Source of the DNA: JBCDAP01 sp038747915 | GTDB lineage: Bacteria > Planctomycetota > Phycisphaerae > Phycisphaerales > UBA1924 | Assembly (NCBI GenBank): GCA_038747915.1 | Contig: JBCDJJ010000020.1 | Span: 1-46,115 of the forward strand | Length of the DNA stretch: 46,115 nucleotides | Reading direction: 5' to 3' | Part shown: positions 31,374 through 39,336 of the stretch, in pieces | Layout of the letters: the number at the start of each line of letters is the position of its first letter | Position numbering within the stretch: the stretch's first letter is position 1 | Position numbers and translations under genes: made by a program | The notes under the pieces: model-generated | What the model was told of the DNA's origin: nothing | Databases searched by the model: none | The model's input: only the letters and a program-made list of their open reading frames with translations

Positions 31374-32072
31374 TCAGCGGCGGCGGCGGGTGCCGACCAT
31401 CACGCCCGCGAGCGCGATGAGTGCAGCGGAGCCGGGTGTCGGGATCGGATCGGTCTCGACACCGAAGAACTTCCAGTCCTGCACGCCCGAGACCGCCGAG
31501 CCGTCGGAGTTGCTGGTGAGCCAGCCGCGGCCGTAGAAGATCGTGTTGCCTTCGTTATCGGTGTTGCCGGTCGGCGTGAAAAGGAAAGCGTTCGCGTCGG
31601 AGTCGGTGATCGTGAGGAGATCGTTGTCGTCGGTCGAGCCCTCGAGGGTCAGGGTTCCGGTGTTGCCCGAGTTGTTCTGGCCAACGACACGCCACCCGCC
31701 CTGGAACTCTTCGACACCCTCGGTGTACACGAACGAGATCTCATAGTTCTGCGGATCGATGTACTCGGTGCCGCCGTCGACGCCACCGAACACGGTGCCC
31801 TGAATGGTGATCGTGATGTCACCCGTGCTCGTGTTCGTGGCCACTTTTAGCAGCACAACAGCCGTCTCGAAGCTGAACGTCGTGCTGTCGGAGGTGTCGC
31901 CGGTCAGCAGCCCATCGAGGCGAAGGCCGTAATCGGGCGGAGCCTCGGACCCGGCATCGTGGTTGAACAGCTGAAACGTGCGGTTGACGATCTGGCCGTA
32001 GGCCGATGAGGCAACCGCGAGCGTACCAACAGCTGCAAGGACAGCTGTCCCAGTGGAGACGGACTTCATCAT
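31374..32072 (-). CDS. PEP-CTERM-like exported protein
   Basis: 232 residues from ATG 32072 (a second ATG follows at once); the Shine-Dalgarno-like GGGAAGAG lies upstream. A signal peptide (AVLAAVGTLAVASSAYGQ) is followed by a beta-rich, Thr/Asp/Gly-rich body of about 180 residues without recognised domain. The tail is PTPGSAALIALAGVMVGTRR followed by two more Arg: a short Pro motif, a hydrophobic stretch and a basic end, the three-part sorting signal read by exosortases. The Phycisphaerae variant uses PTPG in place of PEP. It is probably surface or matrix protein; no exosortase gene is in the window. Confidence 0.85.
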   Translation of the reverse strand: MMKSVSTGTAVLAAVGTLAVASSAYGQIVNRTFQLFNHDAGSEAPPDYGLRLDGLLTGDTSDSTTFSFETAVVLLKVATNTSTGDITITIQGTVFGGVDGGTEYIDPQNYEISFVYTEGVEEFQGGWRVVGQNNSGNTGTLTLEGSTDDNDLLTITDSDANAFLFTPTGNTDNEGNTIFYGRGWLTSNSDGSAVSGVQDWKFFGVETDPIPTPGSAALIALAGVMVGTRRRR

Positions 32073-32172
32073 GATCAATCTCTTCCCGTGCAAGAAGAAG
32101 TGACGTGCACAGCAACCCACCGGGACACAACCATGCCCCGAACAATGCTGAGCAACTTGTGCGAGAGTACCA

Positions 32173-32202
32173 GTGCATCTGGAAAATGCCTTCTAGATGC
32201 AC
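32173..32202. promoter_or_regulatory. Inverted repeat upstream of the PEP-CTERM gene
   Basis: Perfect 8-bp arms GTGCATCT (32173-32180) and AGATGCAC (32195-32202) with a 14-base centre, about 100 bases before the PEP-CTERM start and in an A/T-richer stretch than the surroundings. It could be an operator for a dimeric regulator or an RNA hairpin in the 5' leader. No family of regulator can be named. Confidence 0.4.
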
Positions 32203-32261
32203 CGATGCAAGGGGAATTTTTCGAAACTTGTCGTGTTCCCTCAACTTCTCGCAACGCAGGC

Positions 32262-32969
32262 TCAATCCATCACGCACGCCATAAAGTCGGCCGGGTCCTC
32301 GAATCGCACCCGACGCCCATCCGACGGGTGGGCGAACCCGAGCTCGGCGGCGTGCAGCATCAGGCGTGGTGCCTTGGGATCCGGGTGGTAGAGCGTGTCG
32401 CCCAGGATCGGGGCTGCCAGCCCGGTGATCTCGCGGCCGAACGCGCAGTGCACCCGGAGTTGATGGCTCCGGCCGGTGATCGGCTCGAGCCGAACCCGCG
32501 TCACGGGCAGCTCGCCCCAGGACTCTTGGCCGTCCACGCGGTACCGCGTCAGGCTCGGCTTACCGGCAGTCGAATGGATCTTCCGAGGGCGGTTCGGCCA
32601 GTCGACCATGATCGGGAAATCGATCGTGCCGGAGGTGCCCCCATCGAGGTGCTCGTGCCACCCGTCGAGGAGGGCGACATACGCCTTGCTCACCAGTCGA
32701 TCCTGGAACTGGATGGAAAGGGCGCGGTGCGCTTCGGCATCCAGCGCGAGCACCATGAGGCCCGAGGTGTCCTGGTCGAGCCGGTGCGCGGTCATGGGCC
32801 CGGTCGCGTCCGGGAACTGCACGGCGACTCGCGCACGCACGCAGTCGGCCTTGGCTGGGTCGGTCTCGCACCCACGCCCGGGCACCGAGAGCAATCCTGG
32901 CGGTTTCCGCACGACGACCACCCGATCGTCGGCGTGGATGACATCGATGCCGGTACGAGCTGCGTGCAT
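32262..32969 (-). CDS. RluA-family pseudouridine synthase
   Basis: 235 residues. Isomerises uridine to pseudouridine in rRNA or tRNA. The catalytic Asp is Asp65 in AHRLDQDTSGLMVLAL, and VVVRKPPGLLSVPG, FQDRLVSKAYVALLDG, LEPITGRSHQLRVHCA and PILGDTLYHPDPKAPRLMLH are the other family blocks. There is no S4 domain, so it resembles RluA/TruC-like short members. The exact target uridine cannot be read from sequence. The thioredoxin-like gene ends 35 bp upstream on the same strand. Confidence 0.9.
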   Translation of the reverse strand: MHAARTGIDVIHADDRVVVVRKPPGLLSVPGRGCETDPAKADCVRARVAVQFPDATGPMTAHRLDQDTSGLMVLALDAEAHRALSIQFQDRLVSKAYVALLDGWHEHLDGGTSGTIDFPIMVDWPNRPRKIHSTAGKPSLTRYRVDGQESWGELPVTRVRLEPITGRSHQLRVHCAFGREITGLAAPILGDTLYHPDPKAPRLMLHAAELGFAHPSDGRRVRFEDPADFMACVMD

Positions 32970-33004
32970 AGGCGCAGCCTAGGTCTCGCGGCCCGGGCGC
33001 TCGC

Positions 33005-33454
33005 TCAAGAGCCGGCGGTGGCCAGCATTTCGAGCAACTGCTCGGCCGGGATGACGCCCGCATGACGATCCACAATCTGCCCGTCCCGCAAGATCACAGT
33101 CGTCGGGACACCTCGAACACCAAGGCGTGCCGCCTCGGGGTCGTTCTCGCCGGGCGCGAGGCTGATGTAGACCGGGATCGCATTGGCGCGGACCCACTCT
33201 TCGACGCGGGGGTCGCTCAGCGCGGCCTTCTTGTACCGCTGGCACGGGGCGCACCACGGGTCACCCGACGCGACGGCGAGCACCACCTTGTCTTCTCGGT
33301 CGGCCTGGGCCATCGCCGCGTCGAGCCGGACCGCTGGGTCGAAGTACGCCGGTGGCGGCGTCATGCTCGACGAGCCGCTCGAACACGACAGCACACCGAG
33401 AAAGGTCGCGGTCGCGATCGAAAGAAAAATCACTGGATGCTTCAGCAATCGCAT
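33005..33454 (-). CDS. Thioredoxin-like lipoprotein
   Basis: 149 residues from ATG 33454; an in-frame ATG at 33475 adds seven residues. The signal sequence ends in GVLSCSS, giving a lipobox with Cys24, so the protein is probably attached to a membrane outside the cytoplasm. The thioredoxin fold is shown by VVLAVASGDPWCAPCQRYKK (Cys68 and Cys71 as CxxC) and GVRGVPTTVILRDG with the cis-Pro. The Trp-Cys-Ala-Pro-Cys site fits a disulfide reductase or thiol-disulfide interchange protein. The pseudouridine synthase gene follows but is functionally unrelated. Confidence 0.85.
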   Translation of the reverse strand: MRLLKHPVIFLSIATATFLGVLSCSSGSSSMTPPPAYFDPAVRLDAAMAQADREDKVVLAVASGDPWCAPCQRYKKAALSDPRVEEWVRANAIPVYISLAPGENDPEAARLGVRGVPTTVILRDGQIVDRHAGVIPAEQLLEMLATAGS

Positions 33455-33606
33455 GGTGGAGCCCCGAGAAAACATGGTGCCGGGCCGCCTCTCGCACGGT
33501 GCGGCTGCCCTGAACGAGCGGACCAGATCACGGCATTATTCGCAGCAGGGGGGCGGAAAGTCATACCGGCTTCAAGTGGGTCGCCGGAGCAGTCGATCGG
33601 CGCAGC

Positions 33607-33966
33607 ATGTTTCGCGCCCGAATATCCACCCCAGAGGGCTCCGACCGACGCCAGGCGCGCCGCACCGACGCCGGGGGAATCTATTCGGACCACGGCCGAC
33701 TGATCGATCTCTCTACGCGGGGATGCCGGCTTCGGACGGTGCGACGGTGGGCCGAGGGCCGCCGGCGGGTCATTCGGCTCCGCTCGGGGTCGATCGATCT
33801 GCAGGTCGTGGCCCGGTGCGTGTGGTGTCAGCAGGATCGGCTGATGAGCCATGTGGTCGGCCTCGCCTTCGATGAGGTCGAGGCGCACCGCCGGGAGCTG
33901 CTCACCACCCTCGTCGAATCGGCCCGGCCCATTCGTGACGATGAGCCGCCCTCGGTCGCGGCGTAA
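33607..33966 (+). CDS. PilZ-domain protein, predicted cyclic-di-GMP receptor
   Basis: 119 residues, a single PilZ domain. The two ligand-binding motifs are present: RRQAR as RxxxR (Arg14/Arg18) near the N-terminus and DLSTRGC as DxSxxG after a strand (GRLIDLSTRGCRLRT). It would bind cyclic di-GMP and signal to an unknown target. It stands alone between a divergent lipoprotein gene and a convergent amidotransferase gene, and no diguanylate cyclase or phosphodiesterase gene is in the window. Confidence 0.8.
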   Translation: MFRARISTPEGSDRRQARRTDAGGIYSDHGRLIDLSTRGCRLRTVRRWAEGRRRVIRLRSGSIDLQVVARCVWCQQDRLMSHVVGLAFDEVEAHRRELLTTLVESARPIRDDEPPSVAA

Positions 33967-33981
33967 TCCCACTCGCGGGAC

Positions 33982-34704
33982 TTACACCCGGCCTGCGGGC
34001 ACACCGGTGAGCAATGTCGAGAGTGTGCGGTCGAGCACGGGCCGCAAGGCCTCGAAGCGCGCTGACTCGGTCAGCATCTGAGACGGCGGCTGCGAAAACA
34101 GGCCGCCGTCGGCCTCGTGCCCGCAGTGCTCAATGAGCGCCGCAGCAGAGGTTGGCGTGGTCTCGATGTGACACTGGATCCCGAGTGCGCGCTCCCCGAT
34201 CACGAACGCCTGGCACGCGCACACCGCGGTCCGTGCGAGCACGGTGCTACCCGGTGGCGGTGAGATGAGGTCGGCGTGCCAGTGGAACGTCATGAGCGCT
34301 GGCTCGCCGTCGTCGAAGAGTGCAGCGCCGAGCGGATGAGTTGCTGCGGCCTCGGTGGGCTCGATCGCCCACCATCCGTGCTCTACGCTCGCGCCCTCGT
34401 CGATCGAACCGCCCATCGCGAGAGCGAGCTGCTGCGCGCCCAGGCACACGCCCAGCACCGCGGCACCGCCCTCGACGCTTCGTCGGATGAGTGCCCGCTC
34501 GCTCGCCAGCCACGGATGATCCGCCTCGTCGTGCACCGACATCGGGCCACCCATCACCACGAGCGCATCGAACTGCCCGGCCTCCGGCAAGGTCTGCCCC
34601 TGATAGAGATGCACGACCGACAACTCGTGCCCGTGCGCATCGGCCCACGACGCGATGGCTGCGGGGCCCTCGAACGGCACGTGCTGCAACACGGCGATAC
34701 GCAT
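33982..34704 (-). CDS. Class I glutamine amidotransferase-like protein (GMP synthase-like)
   Basis: 240 residues. The class I triad is visible: Cys87 in VLGVCLGAQQLALAMGG, His179 and Glu181 in LGIQCHIETTP. The opening MRIAVLQHVPFEGPAAIASW is typical of stand-alone GMP-synthase-like amidotransferases, and MTFHWHADLISPPPGS is the usual loop before the His. No synthetase partner is adjacent, as is common for this subfamily, which also includes gamma-glutamyl hydrolase-like enzymes, so the substrate is open. Last gene of the run kbl - methyltransferase - this gene, 15 bp after the methyltransferase stop. Confidence 0.88.
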   Translation of the reverse strand: MRIAVLQHVPFEGPAAIASWADAHGHELSVVHLYQGQTLPEAGQFDALVVMGGPMSVHDEADHPWLASERALIRRSVEGGAAVLGVCLGAQQLALAMGGSIDEGASVEHGWWAIEPTEAAATHPLGAALFDDGEPALMTFHWHADLISPPPGSTVLARTAVCACQAFVIGERALGIQCHIETTPTSAAALIEHCGHEADGGLFSQPPSQMLTESARFEALRPVLDRTLSTLLTGVPAGRV

Positions 34705-34719
34705 CGGTTGGTCTCCTGC

Positions 34720-35385
34720 TCACCGGGAGCGGAGATGGTACGCGGTGGTGAGCCACCGCTTGCCCGACCTCGGGCCGAGACCCATATGGTCGACTCGCTC
34801 GGCACCGAGGTGTGCGAGCAGATCGTGGATGGGCTGGTAGTTCGGACGCTCGGCGTTATCGAGCACGATCCATCCGCCTCGCCGAACCTTGGGGAGGATG
34901 GCCCTCGCGCACGCGAAACGAGCTCGACCATCGATCAACGCGAGATCGAGCGAGTCGTCCACCAGTCCATCGGCGCCGTGGGCATACGCCCTGAACGTTC
35001 GACCCCGATAGTCGCGTTTGGTCGAGCGATACGCGTCGTCGGTGACCGAGGCCGCGACGGGGTCGGGCTCGATGAGTCGTCGATCGGCGTGGAGTGCGTG
35101 CTCGTTCAGCAACGTGCCGACGCGATCGAACCACGCGGGATGGTGCTCGATCGAGATCACCGAGCCCGCTCGCCCCGCGAAGAACAGGGTCGACGCGCCC
35201 GAGCCGAACTCCAGCACACGGTGCGACCGGTCGAGCCACCCCTCGAGCCACTCGACCGCGGGATAGGTCAGGCTCGGCGTCGCTCGCTCGTCGGTGGTCC
35301 ACAGCGAGCGCAGCACACGTCTCGCGTGCGGCGAGCCCGATCGCACGACGGCGATCGATCGCTTGATGTTGCCGGTGAAGCCCAC
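34720..35385 (-). CDS. Class I SAM-dependent methyltransferase-like protein
   Basis: About 221 residues if started at GTG 35385, 19 bp after kbl; an upstream ATG at 35427 would overlap kbl by about 20 bases. SAM motif I is RVLEFGSGASTLFFAGRAG, followed by VISIEHHPAWFDRV and then LDLALIDGRARFACARAILP and GGWIVLDNAERPNY, where the IDG and DN segments match small-molecule methyltransferases of the Methyltransf_24 type. A second such enzyme is at 25826-26443, but the two are not close copies. Acceptor unknown. Confidence 0.75.
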   Translation of the reverse strand: MGFTGNIKRSIAVVRSGSPHARRVLRSLWTTDERATPSLTYPAVEWLEGWLDRSHRVLEFGSGASTLFFAGRAGSVISIEHHPAWFDRVGTLLNEHALHADRRLIEPDPVAASVTDDAYRSTKRDYRGRTFRAYAHGADGLVDDSLDLALIDGRARFACARAILPKVRRGGWIVLDNAERPNYQPIHDLLAHLGAERVDHMGLGPRSGKRWLTTAYHLRSR

Positions 35386-35404
35386 GTGCGGGTACCGAGC
35401 GCAG

Positions 35405-36652
35405 TTAGAGCTTCTTGAGCGCATCAACGAGGGCGTCGATGTGGTGCTCGGTGTGAGCTGCGGAGATCTGGATGCGGATCCGTGCGGTGCCCTCGGGGAC
35501 CACGGGGTAGCCGAACCCGATCGCGAACACGCCGTGGTTGAGCAGCTCGTTGCTCATGGCGATCGCGGTGGCGGTGTCACCCACGATGATGGGGCAGATG
35601 GCGGTGGGGGAGTCGAGCACCTCGAAGCCGGCATCGCGGATCTTCGTGCGCGCCGATGTGGTGTTGTCTCGGAGTCTCTGCACGCGCTCCGGCTCCCGCT
35701 GAAGGATCTCGATGGCCTTGCCGGCCGAGCACGCGACGGTGACCGGCAGCGCGTTGGAGAAGAGCGTCGGCCGCCCACGCTGAATGATCAGCTCGGAGCC
35801 GCGGGCGGGCCCGGCGATGAAGCCGCCGGCCCCGCCGCCGAGCGCCTTGCCGAGTGTGCCGGTGAAGAAGTCGACCTGGCCGACCATGTCGTAGTGCTCG
35901 TGCACGCCGCGACCGGTGGTGCCCAGCACGCCGGTGCCGTGGCTGTCGTCGACGACAAGGAGCGCGCCGAACTCGTCGCACAGGGCGCGCAGCGCGGGGA
36001 GTTCGGCGATGTCGCCCTCCATCGAGAACACGCCGTCGGTGACCACCCAAACCTGCCCGGTCACCTCGGGGTTCGCCGCTGCGGCTTCGAGCTTCGTGCG
36101 CAGATCACCCATGTCCGAGTGCTTGAAGACACCCTTGTGTACACCCTTCTTGATGACCGGTGTGAGCCGGATCGCATCGATGATGCACGCGTGGTTGAGC
36201 TCGTCGGACAGGACGAGGTCGCCCGGCTCGCAGAACGTCGGGAACAGCGATTCGCTCGCGGTCCAGCAGCTCACGAAGGTGTAGCTACTCTCGGTGCCCA
36301 TGAGCTGCGCGATCCGGTGCTCCAGTTCGGCGTGCGGGGCGAACGTGCCGCAGATGAACCGGACCGAGGCCGTGCCCGCGCCGTAGGTCCGGAGCGCCTC
36401 GATGCCCGCGTCGACCACCTCGGGGTGATTGGCAAGCCCGAGGTAGTTGTTCGAGCAGAAGCAGAGATAGTCGCGCTCCTGCCCGGCGTGCGGTCCATCG
36501 TCGAGGATCATCCGGATCTCGGCGTCCATCGGCGTGGTGATGGTGCGGAGCCGCTTGAGCTGACCGGTGCGCTCGAGCATGGCGAGCTTCTCGTCGGTGC
36601 GGTCGGCGAATGGCATTGGGGCGGTTGGGGCGGCGGCTGAGGTACTCATCAT
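35405..36652 (-). CDS. kbl: 2-amino-3-ketobutyrate CoA ligase-like alpha-oxoamine synthase
   Basis: 415 residues from ATG 36652, with AGGA eight bases upstream. PLP enzyme that cleaves 2-amino-3-ketobutyrate with CoA into glycine and acetyl-CoA, the second step of threonine breakdown. Family blocks: YLCFCSNNYLGLANHPEV, VVTDGVFSMEGDIAELP, VVDDSHGTGVLGTTGRGVHE, FFTGTLGKALGGGAGGF (PLP lysine Lys269) and PVVPEGTARIRIQISAAHT. The GTLGKALGG and VVPEGTARIR details match Kbl better than 8-amino-7-oxononanoate synthase (BioF), but BioF activity cannot be excluded. No threonine dehydrogenase gene is adjacent. Glycine made here could feed the gcv genes in this window. Confidence 0.85.
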   Translation of the reverse strand: MMSTSAAAPTAPMPFADRTDEKLAMLERTGQLKRLRTITTPMDAEIRMILDDGPHAGQERDYLCFCSNNYLGLANHPEVVDAGIEALRTYGAGTASVRFICGTFAPHAELEHRIAQLMGTESSYTFVSCWTASESLFPTFCEPGDLVLSDELNHACIIDAIRLTPVIKKGVHKGVFKHSDMGDLRTKLEAAAANPEVTGQVWVVTDGVFSMEGDIAELPALRALCDEFGALLVVDDSHGTGVLGTTGRGVHEHYDMVGQVDFFTGTLGKALGGGAGGFIAGPARGSELIIQRGRPTLFSNALPVTVACSAGKAIEILQREPERVQRLRDNTTSARTKIRDAGFEVLDSPTAICPIIVGDTATAIAMSNELLNHGVFAIGFGYPVVPEGTARIRIQISAAHTEHHIDALVDALKKL

Positions 36653-36711
36653 GTGATCCTTAAAGCGTCTCCGTCCGTAGAGTACGGCGGGCGGAGCCGG
36701 AGGGCTGATTC

Positions 36712-38355
36712 ATGGCGATGCCGATGCGGATCGATCTGGCACACCGCCTGGAGTTCCCGGGGACGAACATCATCACAGGCGTGGAGTGGTCGCCCTCCGG
36801 GGATGCCTTGTATGTGCACGCGATCGACACATGGATCAACCCCGTCGAGGTGGTGGTGTATGGGTGGCCGGAGGTGGGCGGCGGGCTGCTCGTGCTGGTG
36901 GCGATCGTGTGGGTGGTGTGGTTGATCCGCGTGCGGCGGCGTCGCAGGCGGGTGGGGGCGCCGCACTGCCGGAAGTGCAACTACGACCTGTCGGCGCATC
37001 AACCAGACGGAGCGCAGCCTTGGGTGTCTGCGTGCCCCGAGTGCGGCGTCGCGACAGCCCAGTGGAAGCCGATCCTGGGCCGGACGATGCGCCGGCGGAT
37101 GCTGGCACCGACGGCTGCCGTGGGGGTGATGGTGTTGCCATACGGCGCGGCGTGGGTGTTCGGCCTGCCGCGAACGGGTGAGTGGGTACACATGATCGGC
37201 TGGCGCAGCGGGTCGCTCGCTGAGTTCGCCGAGACGCACCACATTGGGTCTCTCCAGTGGTTCGAGCGGTACAACGACCACGTGATCGAGATTGATCCTC
37301 GAACCGGCGAGACACGTCGCATTGTGATCACGCGCACGGACGCCTCGTGGCCGATTGTCAGCCTGTCGCCGAGCGGCAGACTCATGGTGTTTCAAAACGA
37401 GCGGCGTGCGCACACCCGGACGGCGTCGGGCGAGGTGCTGATCGGTGAAGTGGTCGACGTGGCGAGCGGAAGAACGGTTCAGGAGCTCTGGGGCCCCCCG
37501 ATCGAGCAAGACCTCCAGCCGTACGACGTGCAGGCTGCCGTCGCATTCCAAGGCGACGATGAGTTCGTGCTGATCTCCGGGACTGATGGTGTCGACGATC
37601 ACCTTATTCGCTTCGAGATCGCAACAGGGCGATGGCAGCGGATGGTCTCGATCCCGCTGCACGCGGGGCTCACTCGTTTGGAGCCGCGGCACTTCGTGGC
37701 GGATCGGCACCACGATCCTTCGGCCATCGTCTCGGTCTCAGGTTTTCATGAGAGCTACCACCTGAAGAAGACGGCGTACTTCGTCTTCGATGTCGATGGT
37801 GACGAGATTTTGCTTCGGCGGACTCGTCCTGCTCCGAAACACGATCACAAGGCCCGGCCCCGGGCGCTCGTGTTCACGCGATCGAGCGTGTGGGGCGACC
37901 CGGACGCGGTGTCCCCATCTGGTGTGCCGACCGTCGTGCCCGGCGGTGAAGCGATGTGGTGCGCGAATCAGGCGGACCGGTGGGCAATGGAGATCGATCT
38001 TCGAGATGGTGCGACGGTCGACAGAGTGCGGGTCGGGCCTGTGTGGGAGACACTCGCGATCGATTCTTCCGGGCGGATGGTTGCCGCTGCGTGGGATCAC
38101 CGGCACATCATCCGCACACTCGTGATTTTCGACGCCGAGTCGAACATGCCCATCGCGTTGCTGCCGTACCCACAGGAGCTTGTCCGGCCGGTGCCCGAGT
38201 TTTCCCAGGATGGGCGTCGGCTCGCGACGGTCGGCTTTGTGAGTCGCAGTGGCCAACTCGGGCCGTACGTTCATCAGGTGATGATGTACGACCTGAGCGA
38301 GGTGGTGGATCGGCTCGACGTGGCAGAGTCGTCGGTGTCTGTGCAGCCCCCTTGA
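36712..38355 (+). CDS. Membrane protein with zinc ribbon and WD40-like propeller, unknown function
   Basis: 547 residues from ATG 36712. A short N-terminal part with one propeller-like strand (GVEWSPSGDALYVHAIDTW) precedes a membrane helix (GGLLVLVAIVWVVWLIRV) and a basic stretch. Then comes a zinc ribbon CRKCNYDL...CPECG (about 86-113), a motif common in planctomycete membrane proteins, and a second helix (APTAAVGVMVLPYGAAWVFG). The remaining 380 residues are repeated four-strand units of WD40/TolB-like type (for example IVSLSPSGRLMVFQNE, LAIDSSGRMVAAAWDHRH, PEFSQDGRRLATVGF). I do not recognise a named family. Divergent from kbl, with about 59 bp between starts. Confidence 0.75.
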   Translation: MAMPMRIDLAHRLEFPGTNIITGVEWSPSGDALYVHAIDTWINPVEVVVYGWPEVGGGLLVLVAIVWVVWLIRVRRRRRRVGAPHCRKCNYDLSAHQPDGAQPWVSACPECGVATAQWKPILGRTMRRRMLAPTAAVGVMVLPYGAAWVFGLPRTGEWVHMIGWRSGSLAEFAETHHIGSLQWFERYNDHVIEIDPRTGETRRIVITRTDASWPIVSLSPSGRLMVFQNERRAHTRTASGEVLIGEVVDVASGRTVQELWGPPIEQDLQPYDVQAAVAFQGDDEFVLISGTDGVDDHLIRFEIATGRWQRMVSIPLHAGLTRLEPRHFVADRHHDPSAIVSVSGFHESYHLKKTAYFVFDVDGDEILLRRTRPAPKHDHKARPRALVFTRSSVWGDPDAVSPSGVPTVVPGGEAMWCANQADRWAMEIDLRDGATVDRVRVGPVWETLAIDSSGRMVAAAWDHRHIIRTLVIFDAESNMPIALLPYPQELVRPVPEFSQDGRRLATVGFVSRSGQLGPYVHQVMMYDLSEVVDRLDVAESSVSVQPP

Positions 38356-38396
38356 TTGGGAGCGGGCACATCGGAGACCGTGGTCGCCACCGAAAA

Positions 38397-38410
38397 TCTG
38401 TTACAACAGA
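38397..38410. promoter_or_regulatory. Short palindrome in the 195-bp gap before the YceI gene
   Basis: TCTGTT-AC-AACAGA, a 6-bp inverted repeat with a two-base centre, followed by GAATAG, in the only A/T-rich patch of this gap. It could be an operator or lie near a promoter about 140 bases before the YceI start. It may also be chance. Confidence 0.25.
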
Positions 38411-38550
38411 GAATAGGCCCGTCCCCCGCCGGGTTTAATCGATTGCATCCCGCCCCGCCGCGGTGCGGGTATCACATGCCGACCACGACGGCTTTCCGCT
38501 GCGCCTGGGCGTTCCTGGCGCCGGTGGGCGAGCCCGAACGGAGATGACCC

Positions 38551-39207
38551 ATGACCTCGACCCGTCGCACTCGCTTTGCCTCGCTCCGCATCCCCGCGTT
38601 GGCCTCGGCCCTGGCCCTGGCCGGTGCTGCGGGCGTCGCCACGCTCACGGTGCCCGCCGACCCCGCTGCGGCCCAGCGGTCGGCGGTGCTCTCGGCCGAC
38701 GACTACACCGTCGACACCAGCCACAGCTCGATCGTCTTCCGCATCAAGCACGCCGGGGTGGCCTACCAGTACGGCCGGTTCAACGGTGTGACCGGCTCGT
38801 TCAAAGTGAACCCCGACACGGGGCACCTGGTCGCGGCCTCCATCTCGGTCCCCTCGACCAACATCGACACCGCTAACGAGCAGCGCGATGGGCACCTGCG
38901 CAGCGGCGACTTCTTCGACGTGCGCCGGCACCGGGAGATCACCTTTGAGCTCGTCGATGGCGCCAACACCAGCTCGGGCAAGGGCTCGGCCACCGGCGAC
39001 CTGACGCTCATGGGCCAGAGCAAGGAAGTCGAGTTCGACTATGAGTTCACCGGTGCGGGCGATGCGCTCGGCACCGCCAAGTCCGGCTTCCACGGCACCT
39101 TCACGATCAAGCGGTCCGACTTCGGCATGACCTACGGCATCGACAACGGCGCGCTCGGCGACGAGGTCACCCTGATGGTCAGCATCGAGGGCGACAAGGC
39201 CGAGTAA
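38551..39207 (+). CDS. YceI-family protein, exported
   Basis: 218 residues from ATG 38551, preceded by CGGAGATGA as a ribosome binding site. A signal sequence of about 42 residues has a long, Ala-rich hydrophobic core. The mature part is a YceI-type lipocalin-like barrel: YTVDTSHSSIVFRIKHAGVA, GRFNGVTGSFKVN, RDGHLRSGDFFDVRRHREIT, GDLTLMGQSKEVEF and KRSDFGMTYGIDNGALGDEV. Family members bind isoprenoid or amphiphilic ligands outside the cytoplasm. Codon usage is more biased toward C-ending codons than neighbouring genes, which hints at good expression. It is followed by a rho-independent terminator. Confidence 0.92.
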   Translation: MTSTRRTRFASLRIPALASALALAGAAGVATLTVPADPAAAQRSAVLSADDYTVDTSHSSIVFRIKHAGVAYQYGRFNGVTGSFKVNPDTGHLVAASISVPSTNIDTANEQRDGHLRSGDFFDVRRHREITFELVDGANTSSGKGSATGDLTLMGQSKEVEFDYEFTGAGDALGTAKSGFHGTFTIKRSDFGMTYGIDNGALGDEVTLMVSIEGDKAE

Positions 39208-39231
39208 GCCGAGCCGCGTCCAGATCACCAT

Positions 39232-39274
39232 GTGCCCGGTGACTTGTTGAGATCAGCATCGGGCACACGTTTTT
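39232..39274 (+). terminator. Rho-independent terminator of the YceI gene
   Basis: Stem GTGCCCGGTG (39232-39241) pairs with CATCGGGCAC (39257-39266), ten pairs including one G-T wobble, loop of 15 bases, followed after ACG by five T (39270-39274). It lies 25 bases after the YceI stop codon. Confidence 0.8.
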
Positions 39275-39336
39275 GGTCTGTGGCCGCGTTGGGTGCGCAA
39301 AGACAATGGCAGTCCCCGTGATGTGAGGATCACCCC

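Noticed and set aside
35405..36652. bioF (8-amino-7-oxononanoate synthase) as the name of this gene
   Set aside because: The FFTGTLGKALGG and PVVPEGTARIRIQISAAHT blocks fit Kbl better and no other biotin gene is nearby. It remains a possible alternative.
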